Assembly (NCBI GenBank): GCA_900318115.1
Contig: ONJJ01000032.1
Span: forward strand, 1 to 39,768
Direction of reading: 5' to 3'
DNA length: 39,768 nt
Source of the DNA: an uncultured Prevotellaceae bacterium
GTDB lineage: Bacteria; Bacteroidota; Bacteroidia; Bacteroidales; Bacteroidaceae
Positions 30,184-39,677 of the stretch are shown here, one piece after another (the stretch's first letter is position 1; every line of letters begins with the position of its first letter). Made by a program: the position numbers and the translations under genes. Under the pieces are notes generated by a model, which saw nothing but the letters and a program-made list of their open reading frames with translations, did not search any database and was not told the origin of the DNA.

Positions 30184-33018
30184 TTATTTCATGACGATGT
30201 TGATCATGCGCTTGGGCACAATGATGACTTTCACGATCTGCTTGTCCTCGAGGTACTTGGGTGTGAGCTCGTGGGAGCGTGCCGCAGCCTCGATGGTGGC
30301 GTTGTCGGCATCGGCGGGGAAGTCGATGCTGAAGCGTGTCTTTCCGTTGAAGGCGACCATCATCTTCACGGTGTCCTCGACGAGGTATTTCTCCTCGAAC
30401 TGAGGCCACTGTGCGTCGCAGACGGAGGTGGTGTGTCCCAGCCTTTCCCAGAGTTCCTCGGCGATGTGGGGCGCGAAGGGAGCGATGAGCACCACCATGG
30501 GTTCCAGCACGGCGCGCTTCTGGCACTTCAGCTGGGTGAGCTCGTTGGTGGCAATCATGAAGGCCGGAATGGAGGTGTTGTAGGAGAACACCTCGATGTC
30601 CTCGGTCACCTTCTTGATGAGCTTGTGCAGTGCCTTCATCTCAGCGGCGGTGGGCTGGTCGTCGGTGACGGCGAAGGTCTCCTTCTGCCAGAACATATTC
30701 CAGAATTTCTTCAGGAAGCGGTGGCTGCCGTCGATGCCGTTGGTGTCCCAGGGCTTGGCCTGTTCCACGGGACCCAGGAACATCTCGTAGAGGCGCAGCG
30801 TGTCGGCACCGAACTTCTCCACGATCATGTCGGGGTTGACGACGTTGAACATCGACTTCGACATCTTCTCCACAGCCCATCCGCAGACGTACTTCCCATC
30901 TTCGAGGATGAATTCGGCGGTGGCGTACTCCGGTCGCCAAGCCTTGAAGGCTTCGAGGTCGAGCACATCGCCACTGACGATGTTCACGTCCACGTGCAGG
31001 GGAGTGACGTCATACTGGTCCTTCAGTCCGAGGCTGACGAAGGTGTTGGTGTCCTTGATGCGATAGACGAAGTTCGAGCGCCCCTGAATCATACCTTGGT
31101 TGACCAGCTTCTGGAAGGGCTCTTCCTTGCGGCTGACGCCGAGGTCGAAGAGGAACTTGTTCCAGAAACGGCTGTAGATGAGGTGACCCGTGGCGTGTTC
31201 CGAGCCTCCCACGTAGAGGTCCACGGACTGCCAGTACTCGTCGGCTTCAGGCGAGACGAGGGCCTTGTCGTTGTGTGGGTCCATGTAGCGGAGGTAGTAG
31301 GCCGAACTGCCGGCGAAGCCTGGCATGGTGTTCAGTTCCAGGGGGAAGACGGTCTCGTTGTCGATAGCTGAATTATCGACCACCTGTCGGTTCACGGTAT
31401 CCCATGCCCATTTCTTGGCGTTGCCGAGTGGCGGTTCGCCGGTTTCGGTGGGCAGGAACTTATCGACGTCGGGCAGCTGCAGGGGCAGGCACTCCTCGGG
31501 CAGCATCTGTGGCATGCCGTCCTTGTAATAGACGGGGAAGGGCTCGCCCCAGTAGCGCTGGCGCGAGAAGATGGCGTCGCGCAGGCGGTAGTTGACCTTC
31601 ACGCGGCCCAGCTGGTGCTCCGTGACGAACTTCTTGGTGGCGGCGATGGCTTCCTTCACGCTGAGGCCGTTGAGGCTGAAGCCATCCAGTGCGGTCTTGC
31701 CGGCGGCAGGGGAGTTCATCACCGTGCCTTCCTTGGCGTCGAAGCTCTCCTCGCTGACGTCGGCACCCTCGATGAGGGGGATGATGGGCAGGTCAAAGTG
31801 CTTGGCAAAGGCATAGTCACGCGAGTCGTGGGCGGGCACTGCCATGATGGCGCCTGTGCCGTAGCCTGCCAGCACGTATTCTGAAATCCAGATGGGGATG
31901 TTGTCGCCCGTGAAGGGGTTCACGGCATAGCTGCCGGAGAAGACACCCGTCACCTTGCGGTCGCTGATGCGGTCGCGCTCCGTGCGTTTCTTCACGTAGG
32001 CGAAGTACTCGTCCACGGCAGCCTGCTGCCCGGGTGTCGTCAGCTGCTTCACCAACTCGCTCTCTGGCGCCAGCACCATGAAGGTGACGCCGAAGATGGT
32101 GTCTGCACGGGTGGTGAAGATGGTGAATTCGATGTCGGAGTCGGCCACCTTGAACTGCATCTCCGTACCTTCAGAGCGACCAATCCAGTTGCGCTGTGTC
32201 TCCTTCAGGGAATCTGTCCAGTCGATGGTCTCCAGTCCGTCGAGCAGTCGCTGTGCGTAGGCCGAGACGCGCAGGCACCATTGCTTCATCCGCTTCTGCA
32301 CCACGGGGAAACCGCCTCGCTCCGATACTCCGTCCACGACCTCGTCGTTGGCCAGCACCGTTCCCAGCTGGGGGCACCAGTTGACCATGGTCTCGCCGAG
32401 GTAGGCGATGCGGTAGTTCATCAGCACTTGCTGCTTCTCCACGTCGCTCATGGCGTTCCACTCGTTGGCGGTGAAGGTGAGTTCCTCGCTCTGTGCCACG
32501 TCGAGGTTGGCCGTTCCTTCGTGCTCGAAGTGTTCGATTAGTTTCTCAATGGGCTGGGCGCTCTGGCACTTGTTGCAGTAGAAACAGCCGAACATCTTCT
32601 GGAACGCCCACTGTGTCCAGTGGTAGTATCCGGGCTCGCAGGTGCGCACCTCGCGGCTCCAGTCGAAGGAGAAACCGATCTTGTCCAGCTGCTCGCGGTA
32701 GCGGGCGATGTTGGCTTCCGTGGTGATGGCAGGATGCTGCCCCGTCTGGATGGCATACTGCTCTGCGGGCAGGCCGTAGGCGTCGTAGCCCATGGGGTTC
32801 AGGACGTTGAACCCCTGCAGGCGCTTGTAGCGGGCGTAGATGTCGCTGGCGATGTATCCGAGGGGGTGCCCCACGTGCAACCCTGCACCGCTGGGGTAGG
32901 GGAACATATTCAGGACGTAGAACTTTTTGCGGTTCGTGTCTTCCGTGACTTTATACGTTTGTTGTGCCACCCACCGTTGGTGCCACTTTTTTTCGATTTC
33001 TCTGAAGTTGTATTCCAT
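30184..33018 (-). CDS. leuS: Leucyl-tRNA synthetase
   Basis: A 944-residue class I aminoacyl-tRNA synthetase. The HIGH motif is HVGH at residues 48-51 after FPYPSGAGL, the CP1 editing domain occupies the middle ([22 protein letters not shown] includes the conserved editing-site Thr and Asp region), and KMSKS occurs in [15 protein letters not shown]. The anticodon-binding and C-terminal domains are complete ([15 protein letters not shown]), with a length usual for Bacteroidota LeuS. It is the first gene of the run leuS-yitT-rdgB-porZ. Confidence 0.98.
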   Translation of the reverse strand: MEYNFREIEKKWHQRWVAQQTYKVTEDTNRKKFYVLNMFPYPSGAGLHVGHPLGYIASDIYARYKRLQGFNVLNPMGYDAYGLPAEQYAIQTGQHPAITTEANIARYREQLDKIGFSFDWSREVRTCEPGYYHWTQWAFQKMFGCFYCNKCQSAQPIEKLIEHFEHEGTANLDVAQSEELTFTANEWNAMSDVEKQQVLMNYRIAYLGETMVNWCPQLGTVLANDEVVDGVSERGGFPVVQKRMKQWCLRVSAYAQRLLDGLETIDWTDSLKETQRNWIGRSEGTEMQFKVADSDIEFTIFTTRADTIFGVTFMVLAPESELVKQLTTPGQQAAVDEYFAYVKKRTERDRISDRKVTGVFSGSYAVNPFTGDNIPIWISEYVLAGYGTGAIMAVPAHDSRDYAFAKHFDLPIIPLIEGADVSEESFDAKEGTVMNSPAAGKTALDGFSLNGLSVKEAIAATKKFVTEHQLGRVKVNYRLRDAIFSRQRYWGEPFPVYYKDGMPQMLPEECLPLQLPDVDKFLPTETGEPPLGNAKKWAWDTVNRQVVDNSAIDNETVFPLELNTMPGFAGSSAYYLRYMDPHNDKALVSPEADEYWQSVDLYVGGSEHATGHLIYSRFWNKFLFDLGVSRKEEPFQKLVNQGMIQGRSNFVYRIKDTNTFVSLGLKDQYDVTPLHVDVNIVSGDVLDLEAFKAWRPEYATAEFILEDGKYVCGWAVEKMSKSMFNVVNPDMIVEKFGADTLRLYEMFLGPVEQAKPWDTNGIDGSHRFLKKFWNMFWQKETFAVTDDQPTAAEMKALHKLIKKVTEDIEVFSYNTSIPAFMIATNELTQLKCQKRAVLEPMVVLIAPFAPHIAEELWERLGHTTSVCDAQWPQFEEKYLVEDTVKMMVAFNGKTRFSIDFPADADNATIEAAARSHELTPKYLEDKQIVKVIIVPKRMINIVMK

Positions 33019-33048
33019 ATTTGTGACCTTAATTTATATAATTCGGGC

Positions 33049-33057
33049 GCAAAGTTC
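33049..33057 (-). promoter_or_regulatory. Weak -7 box (GAACTTTGC) upstream of leuS
   Basis: On the minus strand GAACTTTGC differs from TAnnTTTG at the first position and is preceded by a poly-A/T run. It lies 30 bp before the leuS ATG, a position similar to that of the ychF box. Confidence 0.4.
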
Positions 33058-33132
33058 GCTTTTTTTTTCGAGATAAGGAAGAAGAAGCAAAAAAATGGCA
33101 CGTATTTTTCCGTTTTTCTCGTTTTTATTAGC

Positions 33133-33141
33133 TAACTTTGC
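33133..33141 (+). promoter_or_regulatory. -7 box (TAACTTTGC) of the GDSL hydrolase gene
   Basis: TAACTTTGC matches the consensus and leaves an 88-nt leader before the ATG at 33230. Confidence 0.7.
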
Positions 33142-33229
33142 AACCAGAAAGGCGAAAATCGCGTCTTAATCTTGTGTAAGCACGCCAAGAACTAACACTT
33201 ATCATACAAAAAATTAAAAACCTACAGTA

Positions 33230-33913
33230 ATGAAAAAACTATTCACTTTGATGTTGCTCGTCCTTGCCACGGCAACTTCCATGCGAGCTCAACAGGATTT
33301 TGGTAACTTCGGTCGCTTCGAAGCAGACAACGAACGTCTGGCTGCCGAACCCAACAATGGCAAGCGTGTGGTCTTCATGGGTAATTCCATCACCGAAGGA
33401 TGGATCAACAAGCACCCGCAGTTCTTCGCTGACAATGGCTACATCAGCCGTGGCATCAGCGGACAGACCAGCTACCAGATGTTGCTTCGCTTCACGGAGG
33501 ATGTCATCAACCTGAAGCCCGCTGCCGTGGTCATCAACGCCGGCACGAATGACATCGCCATCAACAACCATCCCTATTCCGAGCGCCGCACCTACGAGAA
33601 CATCGTCGCCATGGCCACGCTGGCTCAGGCTCACGGCATCAAGGTCATCCTCACCAGTGTGCTGCCCGCCGACAGCTTCGGCTGGCGTCCCGAAGTGAAG
33701 GACGCTGCCGACAAAATCGCCAGCCTCAATGCTCGCATTCGCCGCTATGCCGACAAGAACGGATTCGAATACGTGGACTACTACGGAGCCATGGTTTCCG
33801 GCGAGAAGCGCGAGCTGGATCCCCGCTATCAGACTGACAGCGTGCATCCCAACGAAGCCGGCTACGACGTGATGGAGCCCCTGGTGCAGAAAGCCATCAG
33901 GCGAGTGCTCTGA
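33230..33913 (+). CDS. SGNH/GDSL-family hydrolase (exported esterase)
   Basis: A 227-residue protein with signal peptide MKKLFTLMLLVLATATSMRA. All four SGNH blocks are present: block I GNSITEG with nucleophile Ser53, block II GISGQTS with Gly, block III AGTNDIA with Asn107, and block V DSVHPNEAGY with Asp203 and His206. These proteins act as esterases, lipases or carbohydrate deacetylases; the neighbouring GH2 gene on the same strand makes deacetylation of plant or host glycans a reasonable inference. The gap to the GH2 gene is a short tandem repeat. Confidence 0.93.
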   Translation: MKKLFTLMLLVLATATSMRAQQDFGNFGRFEADNERLAAEPNNGKRVVFMGNSITEGWINKHPQFFADNGYISRGISGQTSYQMLLRFTEDVINLKPAAVVINAGTNDIAINNHPYSERRTYENIVAMATLAQAHGIKVILTSVLPADSFGWRPEVKDAADKIASLNARIRRYADKNGFEYVDYYGAMVSGEKRELDPRYQTDSVHPNEAGYDVMEPLVQKAIRRVL

Positions 33914-33940
33914 GGAATGAGGATTGCTTCTCCGGCATTC

Positions 33941-34029
33941 CGATAATTCGATAATTCTGATTACTCTGAGTACTCCGACAACTCTGATAACTCCGATTAT
34001 TCCGATTATTCCGATAACTCCGATAATTT
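33941..34029. repeat. Degenerate 9-bp tandem repeat between the GDSL and GH2 genes
   Basis: About ten nonamers of the type CGATAACTC, CGATTATTC, TGATAACTC and TGATTACTC fill the spacer, ending 16 bp before the GH2 start codon. Confidence 0.85.
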
Positions 34030-34045
34030 AAAGAAAATCCTCGAT

Positions 34046-35851
34046 ATGAAGAGATTACTTCTTTCTCTTGCCGTGGCGCTCAGCTTCGTGCTCAGTGCCC
34101 ACGCCGATGCTCTCCCGCGTGCTGAGTATCCCCGTCCGCAGTTTGTGCGCGATGCCTGGCAGAACCTCAACGGTCAGTGGACCTATGAGTTTGACTTCGG
34201 GCTCTCTGGCTTGAACCGCGGCCTGCAGAACAGCCAGGGCTTCGGCAGCCAAATCACCGTTCCTTTCTGCCCCGAGAGCAAGCTCTCCGGAGTGGAATAC
34301 AAGGACTTCATCGCCGGAATGTGGTACCATCGCACCATACGGAGGCCTGCTGAGTGGGCAGGCAAGCGCGTGCGCCTGAACTTCGGTGCCGTGGACTATT
34401 TCTGCGCCGTCTATATCGACGGAGCACTCATCGGTCACCACTGGGGCGGCAGCAGCAGCTTCAGCTTCGACATCACCGACGCCGTGGCCGACGGTGCCGA
34501 CCACAACCTCGTCGTCCGCGTGGAGGACGCTACGCGCTCCAACGAGCAGACCACCGGCAAGCAAGCCCACGACTACGCCTCCTCCGGATGTATGTACACC
34601 CGTGTGACGGGCATCTGGCAGAACGTGTGGATGGAGGCCGTCAGCCCCTTTGGCCTCAAGAGCGCCTACATCGTGCCGGAGCTGGACGAGAAGCGATTCG
34701 TCGTGCAGCCTGAGTTCTTCGGTCTCCAGGCTGGACAGACCCTGGAGGTCATCGTGCGCGACGGACAGAAGGTCGTGGCACGCCAGCAGCAGCGCGCTGC
34801 CACACCCATGAACGTCATCCTCACCCTGAAGAACGTCAAGACCTGGTCCCCGGAGTCCCCCTTCCTCTATGATATAGAGATGAACGTGCGCGCACAGGAT
34901 GGCACCCTCCTCGACCACGTCACTTCCTACGCCGGTATGCGCAAGATTCACATCGAGGGCAACCGCCTCTTCCTCAACAACCGTCCCATCTACCTCCGCA
35001 CCGTGCTCGACCAGGGCTACTATCCCACGGGCGTCTGGACAGCACCTTCCGATGCCGACCTGCGTCGCGACGTGGAGCTGGGTCTGAAAGCCGGTTTCAA
35101 CGGTGCCCGTCTCCACCAGAAAGTCTTCGAGGAGCGCTACCTCTACTGGGCAGACAAACTCGGATACCTCGTCTCGGCCGAGAGCGCCAGCTGGGGAATG
35201 AACATGCAGGGAATCACGGCCGCACGCAACTACCTCACCGAGTGGAAGGAAATCGTCGTGCGCGACCGTAACCACCCCTCCATCATCATGTGGACACCCT
35301 ACAACGAGACCTGGAGCCGCAGCCGCGACCGCGAGGCAGCACGCCAGCACGACCGGCTGGTCAGTGATGTCTTCTACCTCACCCACGACCTCGACTATCG
35401 TCCCATCGACGACTGCAGCGGCGGCAACCACGTCGTGGCAGACATCTGGAGCCTGCACAACTATTCGCAGTCCGGCAAGGACCTCGCAGAGGTGCTCCGC
35501 TGGAAGGACGGCAAGGCACCCCAGCTCAATGAGTATGAGGCACGCTACAGCGGTCAGCCCTATTTCCTCGACGAGTACGGAGGCATCAAGTGGGTGGTCG
35601 GACAGCAGTTTGCAGAGAACACCTGGGGCTACGGCGAAGGACCCAAGACCCTCGAGGAACTTTATGCCCGTCTGGAGGAACTCACGCGCACCATCATCAG
35701 CTTCGACTACATCTGTGGATTCTGCTACACCCAGCTGACCGATGTGGAACAGGAGCAGAACGGCGTCTATAACTTCGACCGCTCCGAGAAGTTCGACATG
35801 AAGCGCATCCACGGCATCTTCAGCCTGCAGCCCGAAGAGTATAACAAGTAG
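34046..35851 (+). CDS. Glycoside hydrolase family 2 enzyme (exported)
   Basis: A 601-residue protein with signal peptide MKRLLLSLAVALSFVLSAHA. The sugar-binding jelly-roll domain (about 28-200) begins YPRPQFVRDAWQNLNGQW and includes GMWYHRTIRRP; an immunoglobulin-like domain follows (about 201-300); the TIM barrel has acid/base Glu421 in WTPYNETWS and nucleophile Glu510 in FLDEYGG, both consistent with GH2. It is shorter than classical LacZ and resembles the compact GH2 enzymes of Bacteroidales. The substrate could be beta-galactoside, mannoside or glucuronide; the sequence does not decide. It probably forms a unit with the GDSL gene. Confidence 0.92.
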   Translation: MKRLLLSLAVALSFVLSAHADALPRAEYPRPQFVRDAWQNLNGQWTYEFDFGLSGLNRGLQNSQGFGSQITVPFCPESKLSGVEYKDFIAGMWYHRTIRRPAEWAGKRVRLNFGAVDYFCAVYIDGALIGHHWGGSSSFSFDITDAVADGADHNLVVRVEDATRSNEQTTGKQAHDYASSGCMYTRVTGIWQNVWMEAVSPFGLKSAYIVPELDEKRFVVQPEFFGLQAGQTLEVIVRDGQKVVARQQQRAATPMNVILTLKNVKTWSPESPFLYDIEMNVRAQDGTLLDHVTSYAGMRKIHIEGNRLFLNNRPIYLRTVLDQGYYPTGVWTAPSDADLRRDVELGLKAGFNGARLHQKVFEERYLYWADKLGYLVSAESASWGMNMQGITAARNYLTEWKEIVVRDRNHPSIIMWTPYNETWSRSRDREAARQHDRLVSDVFYLTHDLDYRPIDDCSGGNHVVADIWSLHNYSQSGKDLAEVLRWKDGKAPQLNEYEARYSGQPYFLDEYGGIKWVVGQQFAENTWGYGEGPKTLEELYARLEELTRTIISFDYICGFCYTQLTDVEQEQNGVYNFDRSEKFDMKRIHGIFSLQPEEYNK

Positions 35852-35872
35852 GCTATACCTTAATTTATCACA

Positions 35873-35922
35873 CATACGCGCAGAGGCACGGAGTACTATC
35901 TTCCGTGCCTCTGCGCTTCGTA
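35873..35922. terminator. Strong bidirectional hairpin between convergent GH2 and serpin genes
   Basis: GCGCAGAGGCACGGA (35878-35892) pairs with TCCGTGCCTCTGCGC (35902-35916) around a 9-nt loop, and CATACG/CGTATG extends the base. No long T-run follows on either strand, but the position between two convergent stops fits a shared terminator. Confidence 0.75.
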
Positions 35923-35944
35923 TGATATTGTGACTTTGTCGGAC

Positions 35945-37225
35945 TTAGTCGCCTAAGTACTGACCGATGAAGAAGATGGTGCCGGTGGAGAGCTCGCTGA
36001 TGACGTAGAGGAAGGGGCGGTTGGCGTGGAAGTTGACGTGCTGGGGTTCAGAAGGCATTGCTGTTACTGTCATCTCAGCGACGGTGACAGCAGCAGCTTC
36101 GGTGCCTTCCTCATCCAGCTTGATGCGTGCCACTTGCTTCATCATGCTAATGAAAGTCGGTACGTTGCAGAAGTTGGGGAACTCGGCAGAGTCGGTGAAG
36201 GCTCTGGGCATTCCGAGGTCGGACATGAGACTTTTGAGGTTGACATCGCTATTGGACTCAAAACGCGGCAGTTTCACGTCCACGATGGCCTCGCCCATCC
36301 GCCGGAACCGCTCCCAACTCTCGGCATTCAGCGTCTGCAGCACATCCCCCACCGTCTTGCCCTCGCGCGGCAGCAGGATGGTCATGGCGTAGGCATTGTT
36401 GCCGTAGGGTAGTTGCAAGGCTTGGCACAGCTCGTTCTCGGAGTAGCTGAATTCGTGCTCCTGATGCATCATCGGCACCTTCTGCTCCCGTCCCTCGAAG
36501 GCCTCGTCGCGGGTGTTGTCCTTGTCGAATTTCTCTGCCCAGGCACCCTTGAAGTAGGTGGCGTTCAGCAGGTAGCTGACGGCTTCGGGGTTGAACTCAT
36601 ACTCTGACATCACCTGATTAATCATGTGTCCGGTGTGGTCGCTGGCCCATTGGTTGATGACATCAAGGGTCTTTCCGTCGGCGAAGTCGCGCGTCTCGGG
36701 CTGTGCGTCGTAGTAGTCGTTTGCTTTCTGGACGAAGGAGGGCAGGAGGTGATAGTCCTTGTTCACGTAGAGGGTGTTCGCAATCATAACCTTGGTGAGC
36801 TTGTCGAGCTGGGGTGCCTCAGAGAGCATCTTCTGGCAGAACGCGTTGATGCCGTCGGCCCCCGTCTCTCCGAAGCCCAGCACCTGGTTGATCTGCTGCT
36901 GCGTCTCGCCGGCAGCGCCGTTGTTCAGCATTCCGAGGGCGTAGGTGATGCTGATGGGGGAGAGGATGGTGCTCCGGGGTGTGGCGTCGCAGGGTCCGGC
37001 GGGACCACCCAGCGTGGTCCGGCGGAAGAGGTTGAAGGCGAAGTCGTTGCTCTGGTTCACCAACTGTCGCTGCTCGGCAGTGAGTCGGATGGGTTTCAAC
37101 TCGTTGTTGGTGTTGTCCAAGGGGATGTCTGGATTCGGTTCTACGCTGTTGTCATCGCCGCACGAGGGCAGTGTGGCGGTCATTATCAAGGCAGCCGCGG
37201 CTGCCCAAAGCAAGTTCTTTTTCAT
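35945..37225 (-). CDS. Serpin-family lipoprotein (protease inhibitor)
   Basis: A 426-residue serpin beginning MKKNLLWAAAAALIMTATLPSC, a lipoprotein signal with Cys22; an upstream in-frame Met at 37291 gives a poor signal peptide and is not preferred. Serpin-fold signatures are present: SNDFAFNLFRRT, SPISITYALGMLNNGAAG, YLLNATYFKGAWAEKFD, and the hinge EEGTEAAAVTVAEMT before the reactive loop, ending in FHANRPFLYVI and GTIFFIGQYLGD. The small-residue hinge predicts an inhibitory serpin. By counting from the hinge, P1 falls near the Thr-Ala-Met of TVTAMPSEP. Related Bacteroidales serpins, such as miropin of Tannerella, inhibit host or bacterial proteases. Surface anchoring suggests defence against external proteases. 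Confidence 0.93.
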   Translation of the reverse strand: MKKNLLWAAAAALIMTATLPSCGDDNSVEPNPDIPLDNTNNELKPIRLTAEQRQLVNQSNDFAFNLFRRTTLGGPAGPCDATPRSTILSPISITYALGMLNNGAAGETQQQINQVLGFGETGADGINAFCQKMLSEAPQLDKLTKVMIANTLYVNKDYHLLPSFVQKANDYYDAQPETRDFADGKTLDVINQWASDHTGHMINQVMSEYEFNPEAVSYLLNATYFKGAWAEKFDKDNTRDEAFEGREQKVPMMHQEHEFSYSENELCQALQLPYGNNAYAMTILLPREGKTVGDVLQTLNAESWERFRRMGEAIVDVKLPRFESNSDVNLKSLMSDLGMPRAFTDSAEFPNFCNVPTFISMMKQVARIKLDEEGTEAAAVTVAEMTVTAMPSEPQHVNFHANRPFLYVISELSTGTIFFIGQYLGD

Positions 37226-37366
37226 TTCTTTCTGTTTTTGTAGATGTGTGACTTTGTACATTCTCTCATACACACATCGAAGGGAAAACATTACAAAGAC
37301 GCCTCACTTTATAGCCCTTTTATGTTGCAGAACATGAAATGTGCGCACTTATCGCTTCTTCCGTGC

Positions 37367-38701
37367 CTATTCCGTCATAACCACCCGCAGGCTGTCTGCC
37401 TCTGTGCGGGCGCGCAGCCAATCGCTCAACTGCGCAATCTGGCTTGCCGTGAGTCGGTGGGAAGGTGCGGTGCCTACGAGCGCCACGGTGATGGGCAGCG
37501 TGGCCGTCGTGTCCGAGCGCACTTCCAGGGTGCGGGCCAGCGTGAAGGTGCGGATAGCGGGGTAGAGCACCTGCAGTTCCGGCCGGATGGCAACAGCCAT
37601 CTCCTCCAGGTGCTCGTATTGGCCCAGTGCAGCCTCCAGATCGTGGATTTGCTGGGATTGCTGCAGCACTGTCTTCTTGTAGTCGCTGCGCGAGGTCTCG
37701 ATGCGGCTGACGCGCTGCAGGAGGCTGTCGGATTGCACGCCCTGGATGAGCACCAGCCGGTAGTCTGCAAGGTGATAGTTGGGCAGTTGCTGCTCTGCCA
37801 GACGCTGCTGCACGCTGTCCACCTCGGCACCGATCACGGCCACGTGCAGCACCTGCTCCTTGCGGTCCACCCGGTGGGAGATGATCTGCGTGCCCGTCCA
37901 GTTCAGCTGTTCGTCGATGAAGGAGGTCACGTTCTGCTTGAAGAAACTTTGGCGGACCAGGCTGAAGGTGAGGATTGCGGCGGGCACCATGGTCAGGATG
38001 ACCAGTCCCATCATCACCCTCCGCGCCTTCATCGCCCGTTCGCGCGTCACATTCTCCACCGTCCTGAAACTCAGCACCCGCACACCCAGGAAGGTGGCCA
38101 GGGAGATGAACACCGTGTTGATGAAGAAGAGGTAGAAGGCACCGAGGAAGAACATCCACTGGCCCGTGGCCAGGCCGTAGCCCGCCGTACACAGAGGGGG
38201 CATCAGCGCAGTGGCGATGGCCACGCCGGGAATGACATTGCCCTTGCCCTTCGTACACAGGGCGAGGATGCCCGCTGCACCGCCGAAGAACGCTATCATC
38301 ACATCGTACAGCGTGGGCGACGTGCGCGCCAGCAGTTCGCTCTGCGCTTCCTTGAAGGGCGAGAGGAGGAAATAGACCATCGCCGTGAGGATGCTGACCA
38401 CCGTGGCCACGGCGAAGTTCTTCATCGAGGACTTCAGCAGGTCCAGGTCGTTGATGCCCACCGCCAACCCCATGCCGATGATGGGACCCATCAGCGGCGA
38501 GACGAGCATGGCACCGATGATCACCGCTGTGGAGTTCACGTTCAGACCCAGCGAGGCTATGAAGATGGCGAAGATGAGCACCCAGAGGTTGGCGCCCCGG
38601 AACTGCGCTCCGGCGCGGATGCCCTCGATGACCTCTGCCTCCGACTCCTTGTCGGGCATGAGGTCGAAGTATTCACGGAAGAAACTCCTGAAGTTGGACA
38701 T
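37367..38701 (-). CDS. DUF389 / TIGR00341-family membrane protein
   Basis: The start at 38701 (MSNFRSFFREYFDLMPDKES) is preferred to 38740, giving 444 residues. The DUF389 core is clear: FRGANLWVLIFAIFIASLGL, then NSTAVIIGAMLVSPLMGPII, AFFGGAAGILALCTKGKGN, and VIPGVAIATALMPPLCTAGY, with about six hydrophobic segments. The C-terminal soluble part (about 265-444) is not part of the usual domain and contains heptad-like stretches. Function unknown. It lies 41 bp downstream of msrA on the same strand and is probably co-transcribed. Confidence 0.88.
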   Translation of the reverse strand: MSNFRSFFREYFDLMPDKESEAEVIEGIRAGAQFRGANLWVLIFAIFIASLGLNVNSTAVIIGAMLVSPLMGPIIGMGLAVGINDLDLLKSSMKNFAVATVVSILTAMVYFLLSPFKEAQSELLARTSPTLYDVMIAFFGGAAGILALCTKGKGNVIPGVAIATALMPPLCTAGYGLATGQWMFFLGAFYLFFINTVFISLATFLGVRVLSFRTVENVTRERAMKARRVMMGLVILTMVPAAILTFSLVRQSFFKQNVTSFIDEQLNWTGTQIISHRVDRKEQVLHVAVIGAEVDSVQQRLAEQQLPNYHLADYRLVLIQGVQSDSLLQRVSRIETSRSDYKKTVLQQSQQIHDLEAALGQYEHLEEMAVAIRPELQVLYPAIRTFTLARTLEVRSDTTATLPITVALVGTAPSHRLTASQIAQLSDWLRARTEADSLRVVMTE

Positions 38702-38742
38702 AGGCTGTTGCTGTCTTTTTCTTATTTGTGGCACACACACAC

Positions 38743-39252
38743 TTAGCGCTGCATCCGTGCCTGCCGGGCGAAGGCGAAGAGCTCCACGGGCAGGTGGCAG
38801 TATCCGTCGGGGTTCTTGTCGAGGTAGTCCTGGTGGTATTCGTCGGCTGGGTAGAAATTGCGCAGCGGCTCCACCTCCACCACGATGGGCTCCGCCAACT
38901 GCGCTTGCTGCTCGGCGAAGACCTTGCGGATCACGGGGAGGTCGGCCTCGGAGGTGTAGTACACACCCGTGCGGTAGCGTGTGCCCTCGTCGTGTCCTTG
39001 GCGGTTGAGGCTGGTGGGGTCTATGGCCTTGAAGAACATCTGCAGCAGGAACTCCAGGTCCGCGCGTTGCTCGTCGTAGCGGATGCGCACCGTCTCGGCA
39101 TAGCCCGTCTGGTCCGTGTACACCTCTTTATAGGTAGGTGCCTCTGTCTCGCCGTTGGCGAATCCCACTTCGGTCTCCGTCACGCCGTCTATTTGCTTGA
39201 AGAAATGCTCGGTGCCCCAGAAGCAGCCACCGGCCAGATAAATCTCTTTCAT
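38743..39252 (-). CDS. msrA: Peptide-methionine (S)-S-oxide reductase
   Basis: A 169-residue MsrA that reduces the S-epimer of methionine sulfoxide in proteins. The start MKEIYLAGGCFWG is used because the catalytic Cys10 sits in GCFWG near the N-terminus, as usual; an earlier Met at 39282 is not needed. Other signatures are VGFANGETEAPTY, IDPTSLNRQGHDEGTRYRTG and FYPADEYHQDYL. No MsrB domain is fused. The promoter overlaps a perfect 11-bp palindrome. Confidence 0.97.
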   Translation of the reverse strand: MKEIYLAGGCFWGTEHFFKQIDGVTETEVGFANGETEAPTYKEVYTDQTGYAETVRIRYDEQRADLEFLLQMFFKAIDPTSLNRQGHDEGTRYRTGVYYTSEADLPVIRKVFAEQQAQLAEPIVVEVEPLRNFYPADEYHQDYLDKNPDGYCHLPVELFAFARQARMQR

Positions 39253-39272
39253 CGTATGAATCATTAAAAGTT

Positions 39273-39302
39273 GTGGCGGCAAAGGTAATCTTTTGCCGCC
39301 AC
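39273..39302. promoter_or_regulatory. Perfect 11-bp inverted repeat overlapping the msrA promoter
   Basis: GTGGCGGCAAA (39273-39283) and TTTGCCGCCAC (39292-39302) are separated by 8 bp. The minus-strand -7 box TACCTTTGC at 39279-39287 lies across the left arm, so a dimeric regulator bound here would block or modulate msrA transcription. Confidence 0.55.
39279..39287 (-). promoter_or_regulatory. -7 box (TACCTTTGC) of msrA
   Basis: On the minus strand TACCTTTGC matches TAnnTTTG, 27 bp upstream of the msrA ATG at 39252. Confidence 0.65.
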
Positions 39303-39352
39303 ACTATGCGTCATTTAGCAGAATTTAACTTGACGCCGGCGCCGTTTGAGTG

Positions 39353-39437
39353 CTATTTCTTCAGAAACTCCCGCTTGCCGTTGATCCAGCTCTTCAGTTT
39401 GGTAAAGTTGCGGGGCATCCACAAAGGATTTTTGCCA
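39353..39437 (-). pseudogene. Possible C-terminal gene remnant between msrA and the KilA-N gene
   Basis: The minus strand reads TGKNPLWMPRNFTKLKSW and INGKREFLKK before a stop, a basic ending that looks like a genuine protein C-terminus, but an in-frame stop lies about ten codons upstream and no start is seen. I cannot name the family. The rest of 39303-39639 holds no supportable gene. Confidence 0.3.
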
Positions 39438-39639
39438 GTCAAAAGAGAGAAGATAAAGCATCAAAATGGGGGGCATTTGTACCGACCTTGTACCTCGCTT
39501 GCTCTAAGTGTCTGGGATTCAATGGCGGATAATAATTCAATGCCAAGTCTGGTATGTCATTTTCGCTCATTTTTGAGAAAATGGGGCACAGCTCCATGTT
39601 AAAGTCTGTAATTCCAGCTCTACTTTGATGAAAATTCAG

Positions 39640-39648
39640 TAACTTTGC
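39640..39648 (+). promoter_or_regulatory. -7 box (TAACTTTGC) of the KilA-N gene
   Basis: TAACTTTGC matches the consensus, 29 bp before the ATG at 39678. Confidence 0.65.
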
Positions 39649-39677
39649 AACGCAAAGTATGCAATACGGCAGACAAT

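Noticed and set aside
34055-35875. A 606-codon open frame antisense to the GH2 gene
   Set aside because: It is an antisense shadow of a gene with a signal peptide and GH2 catalytic residues.
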